A stretch of 64,000 bases of DNA from Panopea generosa (lineage: Eukaryota > Mollusca > Bivalvia > Adapedonta > Hiatellidae): contig CM055901.1 in assembly GCA_029582155.1 (NCBI GenBank), forward strand, positions 28,098,152 through 28,162,151, given 5' to 3'. The position numbers and the translations under genes are program-made. Positions 35,251 through 47,900 of the stretch are shown piece after piece (positions within the stretch are counted from its first letter, which is position 1; every line of letters begins with the position of its first letter). The notes under the pieces are model-generated. The model saw only the letters and a list, made by a program, of their open reading frames with translations. It ran no database searches and was not told where the DNA came from.

Positions 35251-35730
35251 TACAGGCATGGACTTATATAGAACGATAGGAACTTGTACCTCTCTACTAA
35301 ATGTTTAGAAAATAGCATGCGAAGAATTTATAATTTGGCAAATTATTCATTCATATTTCACAGGCAACTGATTTCGTTTACATAAATTGTATAGATGTTT
35401 TATGCGATTTTAAACATAAAAAAATGATCTTGACTTTGAAATATTGCAGTTTGAGGTAAAACATTCCTTGATTTTTTCGTTGCAATATACACATTTTGTA
35501 ATCGTAAGTACTTCAACAATTTTAAACAAAATTAGATGAGAGTGGTCTCGTGTTGTAGATAATTCCATTGTGCAAAGAAAGAATTTAAATTTATATTTCT
35601 GAGATGAATAGAAATTAAGATATTTGAAAACGAGATTTCGCGAGATATTCCGTGAATAGGCGAGCGTTCATAACATCTCATTCAGTTGCTTTTCCTTCTT
35701 TTTATAAGTCCTTGGCATAGGTGATCTACA
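35251..35730. repeat. Dispersed repeat family X, uninterrupted copy
   Basis: GAATTTATAATTTGGCAAAT, TTCACAGGCAACTGATTT, ACTTCAACAATTTTAAACA and TTATAAGTCC occur in this order. The same order is found at 42720-43100 and, interrupted by a 2.3-kb insertion, at 55690-58370. This copy preserves the pre-insertion site CCTTGATTTTTTCGTTGCAA. Confidence 0.7.
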
Positions 35731-36308
35731 AAAATAAAGTAATAACCTTTTTTGCTGTTCGTGTCATTATTTGATACAAGTTTTCATTGTAACAACACTG
35801 ATTGAATGACAGAACGTGTTGTAAGAAATAAAAGCTCGTATCTGTTTTTTGATAAACATTTGCCTTTCACAATAAAAGAACATAAATGATCATGCGGTGT
35901 TTACTAGTTAGTGCGTGTTAAATGAACCATAAATAACAAATTAGATCATGTACGGAGACTTTTATTTCACAAAATATATATTGCTACATGCGTCACGTGC
36001 GTACATGTAACATTAAAGTTAAATGTTTATAATATGTTAAATATAAAATACTGAAGGCCGATAACTGCTTTTCAATCATATATTATGTATCATAAATTGA
36101 ATAGTTAAAATAGTACAACTGTAACCATGGTAACTTTATATTCATACTAAGATAACTTGAATAGGTGTTGTTTTTGTTCATTTAATCATAAAAAATAATT
36201 CAATATAACGTTCACTTTTATTTATTATTTATTTTCCCTCATATAACGTGTTGAGATTATTTAGTTTATATTACATGTAATTTATATATTTTAGCTGATT
36301 GCGTTGAA

Positions 36309-37600
36309 TACGAGGGGCATTCAAAAAGTTTGGAGAATGACTTTACGAAATCAGACTAAAGCTGATTTGCGACAAATTTCTTATATCAATTCTTCAAAAT
36401 ATTCTCCCTTAACAAAAATGCACTTTTCCATCCGAGATATCGATAACCTGAAAGCCGCTGAGTAGTCTGTCCTTGGTATACTCTGCAGACATCGATGCAC
36501 AGCACTGCCAATAGCGTTCTGTAACGTTGTAACGACACCCAGCAAGCATTTTATTCAGTACAGGAAGGAGAAATAAGTCATTACTACTCATGTCTGGCGA
36601 GTATGGAGGGTGGTGCAGTTGTTTGACTTGTTGGTCCTGAGGAAACTGCTATTACTCTTGTGGCATACAGATGTATTGTCATGGGTAAGACAGATACCCC
36701 TCAAACCAGTACGTGGACGAAGTTTAACGTAATATTTTCTCACAGATTGCCATACCCTATATCTATAAAAAAAAATTCAGTAACAGATCTGCCAGGTGCA
36801 CTGGCTATTCGCACAACAGGACTTTTGGAATTGAAGAACATCGTGTACAGAATACGTTTGAGAACTTTGAGTTCGTTTTGCTATAATCGGTATTTCCTGT
36901 CCTTTCCTTAGCCGCTGTTTATTATTTACCCGCCATTGTTGCTCGAAATAATAGATCCACGTTTCATCACCTGTGAGGAGCTCGTTTAGTCTTCTTTCAT
37001 CGGCATTTTTACATTTTCAAAAGCCTTTTTGCAACATTTCACCCGTTTGGTCTTTTGCTGTTTGGTCAGAAGGTGGGGCACCCACCGTGCATATACCTTT
37101 GATAATTGCAAGTGTTTTGTCAGAATTTCGTGAACACTTCCGACTGAAATAACCAATGATGCAGCTATCTGAGAAACTGTATAATGCGAGTATTCGGTTA
37201 TCATGGCTTCTACAGCAGCAATGTTCCTAGAAGAAAATGAAGTTTTGGGGAGCCACGTTTACGTTTACCCACCTACAAAAAGTGGCTTTGGAAGGAGAAG
37301 ATTATTAACTTCATGTAGCACCTGTTTACCTGGTATATTGCAACCACTACGCGTCTTTATGTAAGACCTAATTTCTTCCTTTTCTGCAGGCTTCATGCTT
37401 ACTGAAAAAGTGTCAGTATATACAAATATGCTGTGTTTTTTAAACGCTTATAACTTTGCGATAACAAAACCAATCGTGTTGAAATTGTCGGTGTACATGA
37501 CTATTGAAACGACCTATAAGTTCATGAAAATTTCGTGCGAATACCTGTTATAATTTTACGTAAGCGCGTTAGTCTCAAAACTTTTTGAATACCCCTCGTA
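36309..37600 (-). mobile_element. Mariner-family DNA transposon, inactive
   Basis: Terminal inverted repeats TACGAGGGGCATTCAAAAAG (left) and, read from the right end, TACGAGGGGTATTCAAAAAG match at all but one base. TA at both edges fits the mariner target duplication. The length of about 1.29 kb is typical. The transposase lies on the minus strand, starting at about 37395 (MKPAEKEEIRSYIK), and is interrupted by stops and shifts. Confidence 0.9.
36409..37396 (-). pseudogene. Mariner transposase, broken frame
   Basis: Pieces in order: the N-terminal part MKPAEKEEIRSYIKTRSGC from about 37396, then a helix-turn-helix-like part with SQIAASLVISVGSVHEIL (37204-36986) and RWVPHLLT, a mariner signature. 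After a frame change comes GDETWIYYFEQQW, holding the first catalytic Asp. A C-terminal part follows with YSPDMSSNDLFLLPVLNKM (end at 36409), carrying the last Asp region. Frameshifts around 37000 and 37200 and internal stops make it non-functional. Confidence 0.85.
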
Positions 37601-37602
37601 TG

Positions 37603-37750
37603 GACTGCTCTCGAGTCCGATTTTTGGGTAGAACATGTACTGAGTATTACTTTTTAAGAAGCCATCGGGTCGAGCTGGGAATTGGACCCACAGTCTCTAG
37701 CATGAGGGCCAACACTCTATCTACTGAACTACCGCCAGTTTGTGTGGATA
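37603..37750 (-). mobile_element. tRNA-derived SINE-like copy (family E), reverse orientation, next to the mariner
   Basis: GGGAATTGGACCCACAGTCT and CCAACACTCTATCTACTGAA on the plus strand match 61845-61965 (GGGATTGGACCCGTGACCTC). The mariner right end lies directly beside or within it, so the mariner may have jumped into this SINE. Confidence 0.5.
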
Positions 37751-38930
37751 TTCTTTGTTTAGAAGACTAGTATAAATGGGTACTGTGTGAATTAAGTTAG
37801 GACAAACATGAACACAGCAAAATAACTCTCCATGTGTAATTCCTTTCATAAAAATGCCAAATAATCAGTTGACTCCCCTCTCTAAAAATTAACAAACAAC
37901 TGATATTCTGGTAAATATCATTAAAACAAAATTTGTGATATATTTTATTAAAAGTTGGCAAATAAATCAAAATTTAATTTAAAAAAAAACACAAAAAAAA
38001 AAACAACAAAAAATGTATAAAAAATTATATCAATTCTATACGTAACCAGTCCCAGCCTAAACCTACTGAACATCAAGTCTTTACTTACAAATGAATCAAT
38101 TAACACGAATATTGAAGATCAGTTGTTGGCAAAACTAACTTTAATAGTACAAAAAAATAATAACAACAGAAATGTATGTTATAAAAAAAAAATCCATAAA
38201 AATGTATTAAATTTTTAACATACCAGAGAGGAAATATTACCAGTACGTTTAAATAAATGTTAATAAAATGCGGCAAGTTTAGTAACTTGTACAGGTGTAA
38301 CCAGTTTAGTGTTATTGATGAAATCTAAACATAATTTGTCATGTTAACAGCTATTATATATACATTTCTTTGTTAAGATACTTTAGTTGGTAAGTTTAAA
38401 TAACACAGTGGTGCGCGCAGGACCCTGGGAAGTGGTAAAATAGGATAGAAAAAAACTTTTTAAAGTGAGTAAACGTGAAATAACTGTTTAAGTAAATAGC
38501 AAATAAGTAAACGATAAAACAGGCATTCAATTTAAACTTTGAGTGGATTCATAACAATCTTGGATGCGAGGCAAAAAAAATGAAAAAAAAAAACAACAAC
38601 AAACGACAACTTAACATAAATGTAAGCTCTCTGTGTTGCTGTATTTTCCATTACCTTGTAACATTTAATGGATTAATACGATGTGACAGTTTCATTTTTT
38701 TTGTGTGTGACATATTAATTAAGTCAAGCTATCCATCACAGTTTGACAATTGAACAAACTTTCTGTGCTTTTGCTGATATTCATACAATATACCCATTCA
38801 TATACAGGGTCAGTAAAAACAACATTTATTATTACAGTGATCGCTCTGGTATGAAATTATTAACCAATTATACCTCACTTTTTATTCCTTTTAATAATAA
38901 GAGCATATCATGGTCGATTCAAAAGTAATA
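37751..38930. other. No gene seen
   Basis: Very AT-rich DNA with many poly-A runs. No coding support. Confidence 0.5.
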
Positions 38931-38934
38931 GTTC

Positions 38935-41900
38935 TTAATGTAAAACAACCATAGGCAACCATGTTATTTATCTACAGCACTTTGTGACAGAAGAGTTGTT
39001 ACACATGCAGATCATGGTCATATCAGAAGAAATAGTTCTTAATGTAAAACAAACACAGGCAATCACGTAAATTATCTTCAGCACTTTGTGACAGAAGAGT
39101 TGTTACACTGGCAGATCATGGCCATATCAGAAGTAACAGTTCTTAATGTAAAACAAACACAGGCAACCATGTGATTTATCTTCAGCATTTTGTGACAGAA
39201 CAGATGTTACACTTGCAGATCATGGTCGTATCAGAAGTAATAGTTCTGAATGTAAAACAAGCACAGACAACCATGTGATTTATCTTCAGCACTCTGTAAC
39301 AGAAAAGATGTTATACTTGCAGATCATGGTCGTCTCAGAATAGTTCTAAATGTAAATCAAACACAGGCAACCATGTGATTTATCTTCAGCACTTTGTGAC
39401 AGAAGAGTTGTTACACTTGCAGATCATGACGTATCAAAAGTAATAGTTCGGAATGTAAAACAAGCACAGGCAACCATGTGATTTATCTTCAGCCTTTTGT
39501 AACAGAAGAGTTGTTACACTTGCAGATCATGGTCGTGCCAGAATAGTTATTAATGTAAAACAAACACAGGCAATCACGTAATTTATTTTCAGCACTTTGT
39601 GACAGAAAAGTTGTTACACTGGCATATCATGGTGATATCAGAAGTAATAGTTTAAAATGTAAAACAAACACAAGCAATCATGAAATTTATCTTTAGCACT
39701 TTGTAACAGAATAGTTGTTACACTGGCAGATCATGGTCGCATTAGAAATAATAGTTCTAAATGTAAAACAAACACAGACACTCACGTAATTTATCTTCAG
39801 CACTTTGTGACAGAAGAGTTGTTACACTGGCGCAGATCATGACCATATCAGAAGTTAAAGTTATAAATGTAAAACAAACACAGGCAATCACGTAATTTAT
39901 CTTTAGCACTTTGTAACAGAAGAGTTGTGACACTGGATGATCATGGCCATATCAGAAGTTACAGTTTAAAATGTAAAACAAACACAAGAACCATGTGATT
40001 TATCTTAAGCACTTTGTGACAGAAGAGGTGTTACACTGGCAGATCATGGTGGTATCTGAAGTAATAGTTCTTAATGTAAAACAAACACAGGCAATCACAT
40101 AATTTATCTTCAGCACTTTGTGAAAGAAGAATTTTTCACTTGCAGATCATGGCCGTATCATAAGTAATAGTTATAAATGCAAAACAAACACAGGCAACCA
40201 TGTGATTTATCTTCAGCTTTTGTGACAGAAGAAATGATGTAAAACAAACACAGGCAATCATGTAATTTATCTTCAGCACTTTGTGACAGAATATATGTTA
40301 CATTGGCAGGTCATGGTTGCATAAAAAAATAATAGTTGTAAATGCAAAACAAACACAGGCAATCACGTAATTTATCTTCAGCACTTTGTGACAGAAGAGT
40401 TGTTACACTGGCAGATCATGGCCATATCAGAAGTTAAAGTTATAAATGTAAACAAACACAGGCAATCACGTTATCTATCTTCAGCACTGTGTGACAGAAG
40501 AAATGTTACATTGGCAGGTCATGGTCGTAACAGCAGTAATAGTTTTAAATGTAAAACAATCAAAGACAACCATGTGATTTATCTTCAGCTCTGTGTGACA
40601 GAAGAGATGTTACACTGGCAGATCATGGCCGTACCAGAAGTCGTAGTTCTAAATGTAAAACAACCAAAGACAATTATGTGATTTATCTTCAGCACTGTGT
40701 GACAGAAGAGATGTTACACAGGCAGATCATGGCCGTACCAGAAGTTATAGTTCTAAATGTAAAACAAACACAGGCAACCATGTGATTTATCTTCAGCACT
40801 GTGTGACAGAAGAGATGTTACACAGGCAGATCATGGCCGTACCAGAAGTAATAGTTCTAAATGTAAAACAAACACAGGCAATCACGTAATTTATCTTCAG
40901 CACTTTGTGAGAGACGAGTTGTAACACTGGAAGATCAAGTAATAGAATTAAATGTTAAACAAACACAGGCAATCATAAAATTTATCTTTAGCGCTTTGTA
41001 ACAGAATAGTTGTTACACTGGCAGATCATGGCCGTATCAGAAGTAATAGTTCTTAATGTAAAACAAACACAGGCTACCATGTGTTTTATCTTCAGCACTT
41101 TATGACAGAAGAGTTGTTTAACTTCAGATCATTGCCATATCAGAAGTTATAGTTCTTAATGTAAAAACAAACACAGGCAACCATGTGATTTATCTTCAGC
41201 ACTTTGTGACAGAAGAGTTGTTACACTGGCAGATCATGGCCGTATCAGAAGTAATAGTTCTTAATGTAAAAACAAACACAGGCTACCATGTGTTTTATCT
41301 TCAGCACTTTATGACAGAAGAGTTGTTACACTGGCAGATCATTGCCATATCAGAAGTTATAGTTCTTAATGTAAAAACAAACACAGGCAACCATGTGATT
41401 TATCTTCAGCACTTTGTGACAGAAGAGTTGTTACTCTGGCAGATCATTGCCGTATCAGAAGTTATAGTTCTTAATGTAAAACAAACACAAGCAACAATGT
41501 TATTTATCTTCAACACTTTGTGACAGAAGAGTTGTTACACTGGCAGATCATGGCCATATTAGAAATAATAGTTTTTAAAGCAACACATCCACGTTTAAAC
41601 TTTTTTAAAAAGTTTTTCAATTGAGTTGTGAGCACATTTCCCATACATAAATATATGATCAGTGAGCTGTATATGTGCTAACAAACACTATCCAGAACGC
41701 TTTAGAATTATAAAAAAAGATGTCCAAATTATAAAGCGTGACAAACGCTTTATAAATTATTTTTAAAATTGCCGAGGATTCCAACTTGGCTTCAAATTGA
41801 ATTATGCGAGTCATATTAAAAAACTTCACGTTTTAGTGCGTAGTGTACTTTACCTGCCTTGAAAGTCATTTTGACAATTTTTTTTACTTGGGTGAGTTAC

Positions 41901-42545
41901 ACGCTTGTTTTATAAAGTGTTAGTCATGCATTATAATTTGGGCATCATTTTGTTCGGGATTGTGTTTATATGCTCATATACAGCTAATTGATCATATGTT
42001 TGTATGGGAAATGTGCTCATAACTCAATTAAATTTTTTTTTTAAAAGTTCAAACGTGGATGTGTTGCTTTAATGTAAAACAAACACAGGCAATCACGTAA
42101 TTTATCTTCAGCACTTTGTGACAGAAGAGTTGTTACACTGGCAGATCATGGCCATATCAGAAGTAATAGTTCTTAATATCAAACAAACACAGGCAATCAC
42201 CTAATTTATCTTCAGCACTTTGTGACAGAAGAGTTGTTACACTGGCAGATCATGGCCATATCAGAAGTAATAGTTCTTAATGTAAAACAAACCCAGGCAA
42301 CCATGTGATTTATTTTCAGCACTTTGTGACAGAAGAGTTGTTACACTGGCAGATAATGGCCATATCAGAAGTAATAGTTCTTAATATCAAACAAACACAG
42401 GCTACCATGTGTTTTATCTTCAGCACTTTGTGGCAGAAGAGTTGTAACACTGGCAGATCATGACTGTATCAGAAGTGATAGTTATAAATGTAAAACAAAC
42501 TCAAGCAGTTACGAAATTTATCTTCAGTACTTTGTGACAGAAGAG
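38935..42545. repeat. 103-bp satellite, about 30 units, split by a foldback element
   Basis: The unit contains AATGTAAAACAAACACAGGC, TTTATCTTCAGCACTTTGTG, ACAGAAGAGTTGTTACACTG and GCAGATCATGGCCATATCAG. CAGCACTTT-type marks at 39079, 39183, 39287 and 39387 give a period near 103. Right-hand units are more alike than left-hand ones. Translations across it are artefacts. The block 41579-42067 is foreign to the array. Confidence 0.95.
41575..42071. mobile_element. 489-bp foldback/MITE-like element flanked by TTAA
   Basis: The ends AGCAACACATCCACGTTT and AAACGTGGATGTGTTGCT are exact inverse complements. The inverted arms continue inward for roughly 100 bases at good similarity and more weakly to the centre. 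TTAA stands on both sides and once in the empty satellite unit (GTTCTTAATGTAAAAC), so TTAA was duplicated on insertion. That target is typical of piggyBac-type elements. It has no open frame and is non-autonomous. Confidence 0.88.
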
Positions 42546-42719
42546 TTGTTACACTGGCAGATACAGAACCAGAGGATAAAGAGTCATCACCCCTGACATT
42601 GGTGGATCCCACATGGCAAAACATCTTGTATCCATATAGATAGGGGCTATATATACTTCTGCAGGACCATGTGACCAAGGTCTTAAATAAAAGGATATGA
42701 AACTTTCATCTCCTGGATA

Positions 42720-43110
42720 ACCTTGATTTGATAAAATAGCACATGAAGGATAAACTCTTTAGAAAATTAATCCTTTAGAATTTACAGACAACTGTGTAAC
42801 CGTGGATGTTTTATAATGTTTCGATCATGCAAAATTATCTTGAATTACAAAATATTCAAGTAATTTTGTTTTATCTTTAGTTGTTTACATATTCAGAAGT
42901 ACTTCAACAATTTTAAACACTAAATGCTGGGAATGGTATTTCTTTATTGAAAATTTTATTCTGCTAAGAATTTTAATATGTTTTTCAGAGATTAATGGAA
43001 GGTAAGATATTTAAAAATGAGATTTCATGCAATTCTGCATGAATATGAAAGATGACAAAACCTTGGACAGTTACCTTTCCTTCCCTTTGTAAGTCCATGC
43101 ATTGACCTAG
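42720..43110. repeat. Dispersed repeat family X, second copy
   Basis: ATGTTTTATAATGTTTCGAT, AAGTACTTCAACAATTTTAA, GAGATTTCATGCAATTC and TTTGTAAGTCC align in order with 35380-35715, more diverged. Function unknown. Confidence 0.55.
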
Positions 43111-44390
43111 AACAAGTACATTGTAATTTAACTTACAAAATCACACAATTTATTGATACTGTAAGCAATATCATTAACAATTTTGTCATGTGAAATGAGG
43201 GAACATGATACCAATATGAAGCAACAGTTCTAGGGCATTTAGTCTAAATGGTAACATATCTGAATTCATACTGGGCATTCATGGGCTTGAGCCTCCGATT
43301 TGAGGATCTGTTCGAATCTTTGAGCACTTAGTCAAGAGGTATGTAGTTCTTACTGGTTCGATCGAGAATGATATCATGTGTGATAAGTATGATTTTTTTT
43401 CGAAATTAGCACAAAATAAATAACATTTGAATACACCACTGCTTTTTTATATATATTTTCTTTATTATTAAAATGCTCATTACCAATAAAATATAACAAT
43501 AAAATGATACAATTTGACAACTGTTTATTAATCTTGGAATGAAGACATAATCTTAAAAATTATATTGAAATAAAACAATTTTTAAACAAAATATTGTGAA
43601 AAAAAGGCATCCAGTTAGATATATAAAAGTAGGTAAGTTTCATATAAAAAACAACTTTAAACAAAAGATAACATAAAAATGATTATAAGTCAACAAAAAC
43701 AAAACAATATAACCAAGAGTAGAGAATGGATGGCAAAATTGTTAAAGTATTCAAGAAATAAATATTCATTCAGAACTGCTACCACTCATGTTTAGCTATA
43801 CTGCTTTTTGGTATACATGGTTATTGGTATTATTACAGATATGTGCATAGAATATTTACTCAAATAATATAGATACAGGCACGTATTGTATTTATGGTCT
43901 TGATATATAAACCGCTTGTGTAAACTACATTTCAGTTAATTGTCTGTTTGAATGTGGAAAAGTAAAATCAGTATCGGGCACTTTGTTTTGATTGACTTGT
44001 ATTTTGGCATATATGGGAAATATTAAAATAAACCTGAGAGTTATTTTCGGAGCATCTTTTTCAACAAAACATTTTTCTTTCTGAAATTTCATATATATTT
44101 TCAATATGAGTTTGGCATAAAGTAACAAACAGACATAAAACTTATAGATGTTAGTTATTCTTAACACAAATGAATTATATGTACTAGACTGCATACAAAC
44201 AATACTTATGTTATGTAAACTATGTACATGTAAAAAACAGGTAACCACTGCATAATTATATCGTTCATGATTTCTTACAAAAGGATTCTCACATGATTAT
44301 GTGTATTACCTTTATTTATTGTACTTTTATAATGCACATGGTAATTTTACTTTAACAAATACGGGAATAAAACTTACTTTTACATTAATT
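43111..44390. other. No gene seen, possible far 3' flank of the SAMD15-like gene
   Basis: AT-rich. A 107-codon minus frame (43925-44248) was examined and not called: it is rich in Ile/Tyr/Lys/Phe and lacks splice sites or family resemblance. Confidence 0.45.
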
Positions 44391-44394
44391 GGAA

Positions 44395-44575
44395 AACAAG
44401 TTCTTACAATTTAAACAAATCACATTTGAGATTTTTCTGGGAAGAACAAGCACTAAGGATATGCAGATAAAGTGTCATGTTCAAGGACACTACACATGGC
44501 TGTGACAGGAGATTAAACCGACGACCCTCCGACCCTGGGTCAGATACTCTGTCACTGGAACATATGATCCACAAA
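44395..44575 (-). mobile_element. tRNA-derived SINE-like copy (family C), reverse orientation
   Basis: The plus strand shows ATGTTCAAGGACACTACACA and GACCCTCCGACCCTGGGTCA. The inverse corresponds to the copy at 60-240, with the tRNA-like head at the right end. Confidence 0.6.
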
Positions 44576-44989
44576 GGGATATTATATATAAAATATAAAC
44601 ATCGGTGTCACGTATATGTAATAGATGATATCCGTAACTGATCTTAGATTGAGTCTCAGTGTCTGCTTATCACAGATTTAACAATTAACAATAATAGCAG
44701 AAACACCTGAAAAATAACATGTGAAACAATGGCTGTTCAATAGAGGTGGCCACCAACACAGGTTTGTGTATAACAGTGACAATTCGGTGATGAAAAGTGA
44801 TAGACTGTTGTACCGGTATATAGATTTTGGCAGCAAGTTACAATATATTTGGTGCATGTAGCATATATACAAACTTTCTCATGTGACATAAAAATGCAGC
44901 ATCTCTGTTTGTCATTTTGACATATCTCTCACTGTGCTCTAAGAAAGTTTCTCCAGCATGCAAATAGATTTTTTTTTTTTAGTGATAGA

Positions 44990-47900
44990 TTAACAGTTTG
45001 GTAAGATAAGGCAATGGTTTGAGAGAGGTGGCTTCCATTTTGGTTCTTTGAACTCTTGTAAATATCTCACATAGGTGACCCCATCCATCTCCTTGCCTGT
45101 GTCTGCCTTCTTCTCGAGATACATACCTGTCAGGGTACAACATATAGGAGACATATTAATTAGTAAATATATTCAAACTTTGTCAGGGTACAACATATAG
45201 AAGACATATTAATAGGTAAATATATCCAAACTTTGTCAGAGTACATCATATACAAGTCATATTTGTTAATATTCAAACTTTATCAGGGTATAACATATGA
45301 TAGAGAAGACATATTTGTTAATATTCAACTTTGTCATGGTACACACAAAGAGAAGATATATTAGTTTATATTCAAATTTTGTCAGGGTACAACATAGAAT
45401 AGACATATTTATTAATATTCAAACTTTGTCAGGGTACAACATATAGATGTCATATTTGTTAATATTCAAACTTTGTCAGTGTGCAACATATAGAAGACAT
45501 ATTAGTCAATATTCAAACTTTGAGAGGGTATGATATATAGAAGTTATATTAGTTAATATATTCAAACTTTGTCATGGTACAACATATAGAAGTCATATTT
45601 TTTAATATTCAAACTTTGTCAGGGTACAACATAGAGAAGACATTTTAGTTTATATTTAAGCTTTGTCAGGGTACAATATATAGAAGACATATTAGTCAAT
45701 ATTCAAACTTTGAGAGGGTATGATATATAAAAGTTATACTAGTTAATATATTCAAACTTTGTCAGGGTACAACATATAGAAGTCATATTAGTTAATATAT
45801 TCAAACTTTGTCAGGGTACACTATACAGAAGTCATATTTGTTACTGTAATATTCAAACTCTGTCATGGTACAACATATAGAAGTCATATTTTTTAATATT
45901 AAAACTTTGTCAGGGTACAACATAGAGAAGACATATTAGTTTATATTTAAGCTTTGTCAGGGTACAACATATAGAAGTCATATTTACTTAATATTCAAAC
46001 TTTGTCAGGGTACAACATAGAGAAGACATTTTAGTTTATATTTAAGCTTCGTCAGGGTACAACATATAGAAGACATATTAGTTTATATTCAAACTTTGAC
46101 AGGTTAAAACATATACACGACATTTCTATGAAAGGTCTTCACTAAGAAAACCAGTTAGTTGATATTAATAACCTTTTTGAGGCAAATATTGAGAATAGAA
46201 CCCTTGATATAAGTTATGGTATATAATATTGAAATTCAATATCATAATTTAAAGTGAAAACATTGCCTAATTGGGAAAAAATTACCAACACTAAATTGAG
46301 AAATCAAGATAAAATACTAATGTGTTATAATAACATGAACATCTTAGCAGCTTTGTTCCAACCTTTGTATTGAGTGTCGGTAACTTTGATTATGGTCAAG
46401 CCCTACTTGAAAACTGAAGCCTTGAAAACAGATAAGGCAACAAAAGAATAGAAATACAGACTCTCAAATTTACCTATATCACTTCTTGGAGGCAGAGATA
46501 TACTCCTGTTCCAGTAGGGTTCTTCTAATGTTAAGAGATCTCGTACACTTTTGGCTATAATCTGTCAAATAAAAAAAACAACTGTTAATAGAATGCTGAC
46601 GATGTCTATGGCCGCAAAAATAACAATGAACATCCACTCATTAAAATTCAAATTTAAAGATGGCACAAGATATTTTCAAATTGGTATCTATTGTCTATGA
46701 CTAGAGAAACACCATTTCACATGTCAGTCAATAAAACAACGTTGTTATCTAATGGAAATGGTACATGGTACGCTGTAGTGTTGTTTGCTTTAACCTTTCC
46801 TCAAATACAACTGACCCATTTTAAATGATTTAGATTAGCTGAAATATAGCTTAGATACTATGCAGTGTGCATATATCAAGTGGTCATTAAAACTGCTTCT
46901 AGACACACTGACACCAAGAGTATTTAAAGTCAATTGGTGATACAATGCTTTCAAGGACAGGCGGATTTCTATTAGTATTTCATTTAACATCAGCCTGATA
47001 GTTAAACAGTATACATAAGCTACATATAAAAGATTGCAATTATTCTTCGACATTAACCTTTTTATGAAACAATAAAAATGTTCGAAATTAAGCCTTAGTG
47101 ATAGATATGGCATATTAAATAGTGATTTTTTTGTTGTTCTTTTTATTTTCAAAAAAAAAAATATATATAGTATGGTATATTATTTCTTATAATACGCACA
47201 ATCAAACTCTGTAATTTCCTACCTTTATATGGTCAAAATCTGTAATTCCAATGTTTGGCAAATGTGAGGCTTCCATATGAATGAGTTTTCTACCATTTAT
47301 CATGTTGTCAGTTATGCATGCCTACAAATACAAAATTGAGATATTCAAAGCAGGTATATAGTGGAAGTGACTAGTTATTTACATAAAGGACATGTTGTAA
47401 GAGAAAGGAATGATGGTTTGGAACTATTATTAATATTTGACTTTTTAGTAAGCTAAGTTTTTATGATTTGAGTCTGTCTCTTATGAAGAACCAACACAAA
47501 ATGGGTTTCTTATTTTTTGTTTAAAAGGCCATCGGGTAAATCTCTGAGACTGACAATAACCAACACTACTTCCCCGTATGACTTTGATCAAATGGAAAAG
47601 TATTGTGTCTGAAATCAAAAAGTAAAAAACATCCAGTAAAAAAAAAACTGCCTGAATAAACATTGGCGCAACCTCCCCCACAAGTTTATGCCAAGTCTGT
47701 ACTTGGAGGAACTGAGAAGAAACACAAGACATGGACCAATAGAACCCGTAGGCTCACATATGGTCTCGGTACAGTAAGTTATCAAAATCCAGATAAAGTT
47801 TTTGTCAGAAGAAGCAGGGCGTTATATTAACTCCTTTTTTAACCAACTATCCAAAGTAATAGACTAATACCTATAATTCAGTGCATATTTGTTTAGGGAT

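Noticed and set aside
38935-42545. CRISPR-like regular alternation of conserved and variable blocks
   Set aside because: The host is an animal genome, and the variable parts are diverged copies of each other, not unique spacers. It is an ordinary satellite.
43925-44248. 107-codon minus frame
   Set aside because: AT-driven composition, no domain, no splice support; most likely 3' flanking DNA of the SAMD15-like gene.
46835-47152. 105-codon minus frame in SAMD15-like intron 2
   Set aside because: Lies inside an intron whose flanking exons join in phase. No recognisable family, possibly an old mobile-element scrap.
47481-47732. 83-codon minus frame in SAMD15-like intron 1
   Set aside because: No acceptor/donor pair in frame and the protein join of exons 1 and 2 is complete without it.
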